NCBI GenBank assembly: GCA_036260395.1
Contig: DASZZY010000028.1
Location: 1-11,595, forward strand
Length of the DNA: 11,595 nt
From: DASZZY01 sp036260395
GTDB taxonomy: Bacteria; Actinomycetota; UBA4738; CALAEC01
Direction: 5' to 3'
This document shows, in pieces, positions 6,871 to 11,595 of the stretch. How positions within the stretch are numbered: the first letter of the stretch is position 1; the number at the start of each line of letters is the position of its first letter. Under the pieces are notes generated by a model. The model searched no databases and was not told the origin of the DNA. It saw nothing but the letters and a program-made list of their open reading frames with translations. The position numbers and the translations under genes were made by a program.

Positions 6871-6886
6871 CACGGTTGGCACCGTG
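6871..6886 (+). repeat. Perfect inverted repeat in the ferredoxin leader (possible operator or 5' hairpin)
   Basis: CACGGT-TGGC-ACCGTG has perfect 6-base arms and a 4-base spacer. A shorter repeat, GAAG-AATG-CTTC, follows at 6894-6905. Both lie between the TAAACT box and the ferredoxin ribosome binding site. They could be a protein-binding site or a hairpin at the start of the mRNA. No T-run follows either, so they do not look like intrinsic terminators. Chance cannot be excluded for arms this short. Confidence 0.35.
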
Positions 6887-6926
6887 GAATTGGGAAGAAT
6901 GCTTCGTCGCCGGCAGGCGGCCGGGG

Positions 6927-6932
6927 AAGGAG
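6927..6932 (+). promoter_or_regulatory. Ribosome binding site of the ferredoxin gene
   Basis: AAGGAG within a GGGGAAGGAGAGAG run, 7 nt before the ATG at 6940. It is the strongest Shine-Dalgarno sequence in the window and fits a highly expressed small electron carrier. It also fixes the start codon. Confidence 0.75.
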
Positions 6933-6939
6933 AGAGCGG

Positions 6940-7269
6940 ATGACCTACACGATCACCGAGCCCTGCATCGACGTGAAGGACCGGGCCTGCGTCGACGAGT
7001 GCCCCGTGGACTGCATCTACGAGGGTGGGCGGATGCTCTACATCCAGCCGGACGAGTGCGTCGACTGCGCGGCGTGCGAGCCGGTGTGTCCGGTCACGGC
7101 CATCTTCGCCGAGGACGACGTGCCGGACGAGTGGAAGGAGTTCACGCCGATCAACGCCGAGTTCTTCAGCGAGGAGATCGCCGGCTACGTCTCGCCGGGA
7201 GGCGCGGCGCAGGTCGGGCCCGTCGACAAGGATCACCCGAAGGTCGCGGCCTGGCAGAGCGTCGGCTAG
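6940..7269 (+). CDS. fdxA: Seven-iron ferredoxin ([3Fe-4S][4Fe-4S], FdxA type)
   Basis: A 109-residue cytosolic electron-transfer protein, full length for mycobacterial-type 7Fe ferredoxins. The cysteine pattern matches Azotobacter ferredoxin I. By analogy Cys9, Cys17 and Cys50 ligate the [3Fe-4S] cluster, Cys21, Cys40, Cys43 and Cys46 the [4Fe-4S] cluster, and Cys25 is the non-ligand cysteine. The wide Cys9-x7-Cys17 spacing, in place of CxxCxxC, is what marks the 3Fe site. DECPVDCIYEGGRMLYI and DECVDCAACEPVCPVTAI are close to actinobacterial FdxA, and the acidic EDDVPDEWKEF plus the C-terminal extension are typical. Likely partners are ferredoxin-dependent reductases or P450 systems, none of which lies nearby. 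A strong AAGGAG site precedes the ATG. The PPC/DUF296 gene follows after 48 nt and is probably in the same transcript. Confidence 0.95.
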   Translation: MTYTITEPCIDVKDRACVDECPVDCIYEGGRMLYIQPDECVDCAACEPVCPVTAIFAEDDVPDEWKEFTPINAEFFSEEIAGYVSPGGAAQVGPVDKDHPKVAAWQSVG

Positions 7270-7305
7270 CGGCCCATCGGCTGGGTGCCGGAGCGGCGGC
7301 GCCGC

Positions 7306-7310
7306 GGAGG
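7306..7310 (+). promoter_or_regulatory. Ribosome binding site of the PPC/DUF296 gene
   Basis: GGAGG, then 7 nt, then the GTG at 7318. It supports the GTG start over an in-frame alternative 33 nt upstream at 7285. The upstream half of this 48-nt gap shows no promoter, which favours read-through from the ferredoxin gene. Confidence 0.6.
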
Positions 7311-7317
7311 TGACCGC

Positions 7318-7740
7318 GTGAAGGCCAGGCGGGTCAACGAGCATACGTTCGTGGTCGTCCTCGAGCCCGGCGAGGAGGTCGTGGCGGGGCTGACCGGGTT
7401 CGCCGCGGAGCAGGGCGTCACGGCGGCCCGGGTGTCGGGGATCGGCGCGCTCTCGGAGGTCACGTTCGGGTTCTACGAGCGGGACCGCAAGGACTACGAC
7501 CGGATGACGCTCGCCGAGCAGGTGGAGCTGCTGTCGCTGCTCGGCAACCTCACGGTCACCGACGAGGGGCCGCGCCTTCACGCCCACGTGGTCGTCAGCC
7601 GCACCGACGGCACGGCCCTCGGCGGGCACCTGTTCCACGCGTCGGTGTGGCCGACGCTGGAGGCCTTCGTCGTGTCCTCCCCCGTGGAGCTCCGGCGGCG
7701 GATGAACGACGAGGTGGGCCTGCCGCTGATCGAGCCCTAG
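7318..7740 (+). CDS. PPC domain (DUF296) protein
   Basis: A 140-residue protein consisting of a single PPC (plants and prokaryotes conserved, DUF296) domain. Core motifs are VVVLEPGEEVVAGLTGFAAE (residues 12-31), ARVSGIGALSEVTFGFYE (37-54), LHAHVVVSRTDGTALGGHL (87-105, with His88, His90 and His104) and TLEAFVVS (113-120). In plants this domain sits in AHL AT-hook DNA-binding proteins and mediates trimerisation. Bacterial stand-alone members form trimers of unknown function and lack an AT-hook, as here, so a DNA-binding label is not justified. The three histidines could bind a metal, as suggested for some bacterial relatives, but this is an inference. The gene is probably co-transcribed with the ferredoxin gene 48 nt upstream. 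Its TAG stop shares a CTAG with the convergent ccmI gene. Confidence 0.88.
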   Translation: MKARRVNEHTFVVVLEPGEEVVAGLTGFAAEQGVTAARVSGIGALSEVTFGFYERDRKDYDRMTLAEQVELLSLLGNLTVTDEGPRLHAHVVVSRTDGTALGGHLFHASVWPTLEAFVVSSPVELRRRMNDEVGLPLIEP

Positions 7741-8615
7741 GCTCGCCGCTCGGCCCGCTCGAGCAGGCGCCGGGCGTCCTCGCGAAACGAGCCGAACGGC
7801 GCGACGTCTAGGTAGGCGCGGAAGGCTTCGGCGGCTGGACCCGGGCGGTCCAGCCCTTGGAGCAGGATCACGCCCCGGTAGAACAGCGCCAGGGGGAACC
7901 GCGGCTCGAGCTCCAGCGCCCGATCCACGGCCCGGAGCCCGTCCGCCGGCCGGCCGGCCCGGAACAGCACGAACCCCAGCTGCGCGTGGGCCTCCGCGTT
8001 CCGGGGGTCGATCTGCAGGGCCGCCACGTACTGCTCGACGGCCCCCCGCACGTTGCCGGCGGCCAGGTACCGCTCGCCGAGATCCAGCCGGGCGGCCAGG
8101 TCGTTGGGATGCTCGCGGACCCGCTCCTCGAACGCCGCCAGCGGGTTGCCCCCCACCGTCCCGGTGACCGGCTGTCCCGGGGACCGCTGGCTCACGGCGC
8201 TCCACAGGAGCGGCGCGGCCCCGGCGATCACGGCGGCCAGGATCAGGATCCCCGCGGCGCCGGAGCGCCCCCGGCCGCCCCGCGGCTCCGCCTCCGCGGC
8301 GGCCGGCGCCCGCAGCTCGCGCATCGTCGCCGCCGCGTGGCCGTCCCCGTCGCGAGCCTCGAGCGCGCGGAGGACCGCGACCGCCCTGGCCTCGGCCTCC
8401 GCCCGCAGTGCCCGGTACCCCGCCTCGGTGAGCGAGCCCGCCCGGCGGTCCTCGTCGAGGTCGCGGAGCGACCGCAGGAGGGCGTCGCGTTCCTCCTCCA
8501 GGGGATCGGGGAATCGCTCCGGCGCCCCCGCCACGCCGGCCCGGAACGGACGCAGGACGCCGGCGGCCGCCACCGCGGCCAGGACCGCTCCGGCCAGGAG
8601 GACCACCGCCGTCAC
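7737..8615 (-). CDS. ccmI: CcmI-like TPR protein of cytochrome c maturation
   Basis: A 292-residue membrane-anchored chaperone that in System I holds apocytochrome c for haem attachment. It has an N-terminal membrane segment (about 2-20) and the CcmI-type linker LEEERDALLRSLRDLDEDRR...GYRALRAEAE (39-75). A second membrane segment follows (about 119-140, ILILAAVIAGAAPLLW), then three tetratricopeptide repeats at about 171-204, 205-238 and 239-273 (LGERYLAAGNVRGAVEQYVA, LGFVLFRAGRPADGLRAVDR and a YRGVILLQG-type unit). This is the usual CcmI layout, though proteobacterial CcmI is often longer. The GTG start overlaps the ccmH stop as GTGA, implying translational coupling, and fixes the start. It is the last gene of the ccm run, ending in a CTAG shared with the PPC/DUF296 gene on the other strand. 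An NrfG-like label would also be defensible. Confidence 0.87.
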   Translation of the reverse strand: MTAVVLLAGAVLAAVAAAGVLRPFRAGVAGAPERFPDPLEEERDALLRSLRDLDEDRRAGSLTEAGYRALRAEAEARAVAVLRALEARDGDGHAAATMRELRAPAAAEAEPRGGRGRSGAAGILILAAVIAGAAPLLWSAVSQRSPGQPVTGTVGGNPLAAFEERVREHPNDLAARLDLGERYLAAGNVRGAVEQYVAALQIDPRNAEAHAQLGFVLFRAGRPADGLRAVDRALELEPRFPLALFYRGVILLQGLDRPGPAAEAFRAYLDVAPFGSFREDARRLLERAERRA

Positions 8616-9118
8616 TCGGCCTCCTCCCGGACCCTGGCCAGCTCCCGCTCGAGCAGGCGTCGGTCGCCGTCGGCCAGGGGCGGCGGGCTCGCTGCCGCCC
8701 GACCGGCTCCGGCCCAGCGGCGGACGGTGAGGACCACCAGGGCCGCGCCCGCCACGAACAGCACCGCAGGGATCACCCACGCCAGGAGGTTCACTCCCCG
8801 GGGCGGGGGCGCCTGGAGGATCCACTCGCCGTAGGCGGCCACGAACCCGGCCCGGATCTCATCGGGCGAGCGTCCCGCCCGCAGCCGGCGCTCGATCGTC
8901 TCGCGCATCTGCCGGGCGAGGGGCGCGGGCGAGTCGGCGACGGACAGGTTCTGGCACACCGGGCACCGGAGCGTCTCGGCGACAGCGTGGACGCGGTGGT
9001 CCATGGTTCGAGGCGGCTCGGGCCCGCGGAGCGCCGCCACGGCGAGGGCCGCCGCTGCCGCCAGGGCGGCGGCGGCCAGGACCGCGGTCCCCATCCTCCG
9101 GCCGGCGGGCGCCCTCAC
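8612..9118 (-). CDS. ccmH: Cytochrome c maturation protein CcmH
   Basis: A 168-residue thiol-disulfide protein of System I that acts with CcmG to keep the apocytochrome CXXCH cysteines reduced on the outer face of the membrane. The signature LRCPVCQNLSVADS (residues 50-63) holds the redox pair Cys52/Cys55. ARQMRETIERRLRAGRSPDEI and AAYGEWILQAPP complete the three-helix CcmH fold. A hydrophobic N-terminal segment (about 10-30) precedes the domain, and a membrane anchor follows it (about 111-132), with a basic/acidic cytosolic tail after that. This is the short CcmH without fused TPR repeats; the TPR function is supplied by the next gene. The GTG at 9118 is preferred because it overlaps the ccmG stop as GTGA. 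An ATG eight codons later (9094) would also give a complete protein. Confidence 0.93.
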   Translation of the reverse strand: MRAPAGRRMGTAVLAAAALAAAAALAVAALRGPEPPRTMDHRVHAVAETLRCPVCQNLSVADSPAPLARQMRETIERRLRAGRSPDEIRAGFVAAYGEWILQAPPPRGVNLLAWVIPAVLFVAGAALVVLTVRRWAGAGRAAASPPPLADGDRRLLERELARVREEAE

Positions 9119-9711
9119 GCGCCGGGCTCCTCCAGCAGCTCGAGGATCCGGTCCTCGAGGACGTCGTACGAGATCGCGCCGACGTGCTTGAACGCCACGG
9201 TGCCGTCCGGCGCGATGAAGTACGTCTCCGGGATCCCGTACACGCCGTAGGCGATCGCCGTGCGGCCGCCGGGGTCGCGGGCCAGCGGCCAGCCGCCGCC
9301 GAGCTCCTCGACGTACCGGCGGGCGGCCTCGGGGGTGTCCTGGTAGAGGACCCCGACGACCACGACGCCCCGGTCGCGGAAGCGCTCCCACGCCCTGGCG
9401 AGGTCCGGGTGCTCCTGGCGGCACGGGGCGCACCAGGATGCCCAGAAGTTGAGCACGACCACCTGGCCGCGCAGGTCCGAGAGCCCCACGGTCCCGCCGC
9501 CCTCCAGCGCCGGCAGCTCGAACGGCGGCGCCGGCCGGCCGATCAGGGGTGAGCGGATCGCCGTCGGGTCGCGGGTGAGGCCGAACGCCAGCAGCGCCGC
9601 GAGCAGGCCGGTGCCCCCGAGGACCGCGCCGAGCAGGAGCCCGCGACGGCGCGGTGGCTCCGGCCCGGCTTCCGGCGCCGCCACCGTCGGGTCCAGCCGG
9701 TCCGTCTCCAT
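9115..9711 (-). CDS. ccmG: Thiol-disulfide oxidoreductase CcmG/DsbE (TlpA family)
   Basis: A 198-residue membrane-anchored thioredoxin-fold protein that reduces apocytochrome or CcmH disulfides in System I maturation. After an acidic cytosolic lead, residues 24-44 form a single signal-anchor helix. The redox centre is Cys94-Ala-Pro-Cys97 in NFWASWCAPCRQEHP. The cis-proline loop GVYGIPETYFIAPDG (157-171, Pro161) and DLRGQVVVLNFW (79-90) are characteristic of CcmG/DsbE rather than general thioredoxins. The inserted acidic stretch typical of the family is present around 123-150 (YQDTPEAARRYVEELGG). The ATG at 9711 overlaps the ccmF stop by one base (TGATG), and its own stop overlaps the ccmH start as GTGA, so all three should be translationally coupled. 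Its place between ccmF and ccmH supports the CcmG assignment over other TlpA-like reductases. Confidence 0.93.
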   Translation of the reverse strand: METDRLDPTVAAPEAGPEPPRRRGLLLGAVLGGTGLLAALLAFGLTRDPTAIRSPLIGRPAPPFELPALEGGGTVGLSDLRGQVVVLNFWASWCAPCRQEHPDLARAWERFRDRGVVVVGVLYQDTPEAARRYVEELGGGWPLARDPGGRTAIAYGVYGIPETYFIAPDGTVAFKHVGAISYDVLEDRILELLEEPGA

Positions 9712-11595
9712 CACCCCACCCGTTCCATCGCCCGCTCGAGCGGCCGCGGGGTGCGGCCGGGCGCCGGCCGCCGGCCCGGCCACCCGGCCACCAGCCCGCC
9801 GAGGACGACGACCGCGCCCCCGACCCACAGCCAGCTGACCCCCGGGTTGCGGAACAGCCGGAACGTGGCGCTGCCTCCCTCGGCGTCGAATCCCAGCACC
9901 GAGACGTACAGGTCCGCCAGGACGCCGTACCGCACCGCCGGCGTGCCGATCGGCTCCGACGCCGCGGGGTACAGGTTCAGCGACGGCGTCAGCGTGCCCT
10001 CCGCCGCGCCGGCCCTGACGACCGCCACGTCGGCCACCACGACGTTGCGGTGCGGCTCCCGGACCATCCGGGCGCCCTCGTAGCGCAGCCGGTACCCGGC
10101 GAACGAGGTGGCCCGGCCCTCCCGCAGCGTGACCTCCGACTGGACGCCGAAGGCCGACGACGCGGTGATGGCCACCGCCGCGAGGACCACGCCCAGGTGC
10201 GCCACCAGCCCCCCGTACAGGCGGCGGTTCGCCGACACCGCCGCGCCCAGGGCTCGAAGCGGCCCCATCCGCGAGGCCCGGGCGCGGGCCCGCACGCCGC
10301 GGACCAGCTCGCCGCCGTTGGCCACCCCGGCGAACGTCGCGAGCCCGAAGGCCAGGAGGGCCGCCACGTGCCGCATCCCGGCGGCGGCCAGCGCCAGCAT
10401 CGCGATCGCCCCGGCCGCGGCGGGGACGGTCAGGCGGCGCCGGGCCTCGGCGGGCGACCCTCGGCGCCAGGAGAGGAGCGGCCCGACGCCCATCAGGAAC
10501 AGCAGGAGCAGCATCAGCGGCGCCGTGGTCCGCTCGAAGTACGGGCCGCCGACCGTGACCTGTCGTCCGGAGGTGGCCTCGACGAGCAGGGGGAAGATCG
10601 TCCCCAGGAGGACGACGAGCGTCATCCCCACGAGCACCAGGTTGTTCCCGAGGAAGGCGGCCTCGCGCGACAGCGCCGACTCCAGGCGCCCGCTCGACCG
10701 GAGCCGCCAGGCCTGGAGCGCGATGCCTCCGTAGCCCCCGACCAGGACCAGCACCAGGAACCCCAGGTACATGGGGCCCACCAGGGAGTCGGCGAACGCG
10801 TGGACGGAGGCCAGGATGCTCCCCCGGGTGAGGAACGTGGCGAACGTCGTCAGCGCGAACGCGCCGACCACCAGCGAGAGGTTCCAGACCTTGAGCATCC
10901 CGCGCCGCTCCTGGAGGAACACCGAGTGGAGGAAGGCCGTGGCCACCAGCCACGGCAGGAGCGCCACGTTCTCCACCGGGTCCCAGGCCCAGTACCCGCC
11001 CCAACCCAGCACGCCGTACGACCACAGGGCGCCCAGGACCAGGCCGGCGGTCAGGAACGTCCACGCGGCGAGCGTCCAGCGCCGCGTCAGGCGGATCCAC
11101 CGATCGGAGAGGTTGCCGGTCACCAGCGCGGCGACGGCGAAGGCGAACGGGACCGTCAGCCCGATGAACCCGAGGTACAGCATCGGGGGGTGCGCGGCCA
11201 TCAGCGGGTGGTTCTGGAGCAGGGGCAGTGGGCCGCGGCCGTCGAGCGGGGCGGTGGCCAGTGCGGCGAACGGGTCCGCGGGCCCCACCACCAGCGCGAG
11301 GTAGAACACCGACACGCCGTACAGCGCCGCCATGGCCCACGGGAACGTCTCCGGGTGGCGCCGGCGGAACCGGAAGGCCACGGCCGCGATGTAGCCGGCC
11401 AGCACCAGGTTCCACAGCAGCAGCGAGCCCTCGTCGGCCGACCACAGCGACAGCACCTTGAAGAACGTCGGCGTCGCGCGGCTGGAGTTCTCGGCCACGT
11501 ATCGGATCGAGAAGTCGTTCGCCAGGATCGCGGCCAGCATGGCGCCGTTGGCCGCGGCCACCATGGCCAGCAGCGAGTAGGCGGTCGTCCGGGCG
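9711..11595 (-). CDS. ccmF: Cytochrome c haem-lyase subunit CcmF (5' end outside window)
   Basis: About 627 residues of the multi-pass CcmF, the System I component that takes haem from CcmE and attaches it to apocytochrome c. The frame stays open to the window edge, so the true start is missing. Comparison with the NDF...YVA...EGSLLLW block of E. coli CcmF suggests that about 35-40 residues are lost. The haem-binding WWD motif is WGGYWAWDPVEN, encoded at 10968-11003. All four conserved histidines of the family appear to be present, in HPPMLYLG (codon 11190-11192), FLHSVF (10926-10928), SVHAFA (10800-10802) and VAHLGVVL (10197-10199). The C-terminal periplasmic domain (about 9820-10140) and a last membrane helix are intact. 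The stop overlaps the ccmG start as TGATG. The promoter, and probably ccmE and other ccm genes, should lie beyond the right edge. Confidence 0.96.
   Translation of the reverse strand, partial: ARTTAYSLLAMVAAANGAMLAAILANDFSIRYVAENSSRATPTFFKVLSLWSADEGSLLLWNLVLAGYIAAVAFRFRRRHPETFPWAMAALYGVSVFYLALVVGPADPFAALATAPLDGRGPLPLLQNHPLMAAHPPMLYLGFIGLTVPFAFAVAALVTGNLSDRWIRLTRRWTLAAWTFLTAGLVLGALWSYGVLGWGGYWAWDPVENVALLPWLVATAFLHSVFLQERRGMLKVWNLSLVVGAFALTTFATFLTRGSILASVHAFADSLVGPMYLGFLVLVLVGGYGGIALQAWRLRSSGRLESALSREAAFLGNNLVLVGMTLVVLLGTIFPLLVEATSGRQVTVGGPYFERTTAPLMLLLLFLMGVGPLLSWRRGSPAEARRRLTVPAAAGAIAMLALAAAGMRHVAALLAFGLATFAGVANGGELVRGVRARARASRMGPLRALGAAVSANRRLYGGLVAHLGVVLAAVAITASSAFGVQSEVTLREGRATSFAGYRLRYEGARMVREPHRNVVVADVAVVRAGAAEGTLTPSLNLYPAASEPIGTPAVRYGVLADLYVSVLGFDAEGGSATFRLFRNPGVSWLWVGGAVVVLGGLVAGWPGRRPAPGRTPRPLERAMERVG

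Noticed and set aside
6876..6893. A sigma-54-like TTGGCAC element before the ferredoxin gene.
   Set aside because: The invariant GC dinucleotide is missing at the required 10-base spacing from GG. Sigma-54 is also generally absent from actinobacteria.
6887..6906. A DosR-type hypoxia box upstream of fdxA, as known in mycobacteria.
   Set aside because: The sequence TTGGGAAGAATGCTTC lacks the GGGACT...AGTCCC symmetry of that box.
1..11595. A novel defence, mobile or biosynthetic system.
   Set aside because: All sizeable genes belong to known housekeeping or metabolic families, composition is uniform, and there are no direct repeats, integrase, transposase or toxin-antitoxin-like pairs.

Overview
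This is a gene-dense, very GC-rich stretch of ordinary bacterial chromosome. It carries twelve protein-coding genes, almost no intergenic space, and no visible RNA gene, mobile element, CRISPR array or long repeat. The mix suggests an uncultured or deep-branching member of the Actinomycetota: a mycobacterial-type seven-iron ferredoxin, a luciferase-like (LLM) flavin/F420 oxidoreductase, frequent GTG starts, and TANNNT -10 boxes placed for leaderless transcripts. The cytochrome c maturation genes are of System I (CcmF/CcmG/CcmH/CcmI). That system is common in proteobacteria and also occurs in some deep actinobacterial, Chloroflexi and Deinococcus-Thermus lineages, so the phylum assignment is an inference of moderate strength.

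Layout. 1-1228 (+): the 3' part of an aldehyde dehydrogenase gene, cut by the window edge, then a class I SAM methyltransferase. 1197-2165 (-): an extended SDR-type NAD-dependent epimerase/reductase. 2305-4104 (+): a soluble GAF-PAS histidine kinase with no response regulator beside it. 4101-4838 (-): a DUF72 (YecE-like) protein. 4908-5123 (+): a 71-residue two-helix membrane protein. 5108-5803 (-): an alpha/beta hydrolase. 5829-7740 (+): an LLM oxidoreductase, a 7Fe ferredoxin (FdxA type) and a PPC/DUF296 protein. 7737-11595 (-): the end of a ccm operon in transcription order ccmF (5' end outside the window), ccmG/tlpA, ccmH, ccmI.

How the genes work together. The only clear multi-gene system is the ccm cluster. 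CcmF is the haem-handling synthase component, CcmG and CcmH are thiol-disulfide proteins that keep the apocytochrome CXXCH motif reduced, and CcmI is the TPR apocytochrome chaperone. Their reading frames overlap by 1 to 4 bases (TGATG, GTGA, GTGA), so they are probably translated in a coupled way. The ferredoxin and the PPC/DUF296 gene are probably co-transcribed. The remaining genes are single units in alternating orientation.

The most notable architecture is that all four convergent gene junctions overlap, by 32, 4, 16 and 4 bases. Two of them share one palindromic CTAG that encodes a TAG stop on each strand. The divergent pair at 2166-2304 has a TANNNT box exactly 7 nt before each ATG, which predicts leaderless mRNAs in both directions. 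I see no convincing evidence of a previously undescribed system. No gene-free stretch is longer than about 140 bases.
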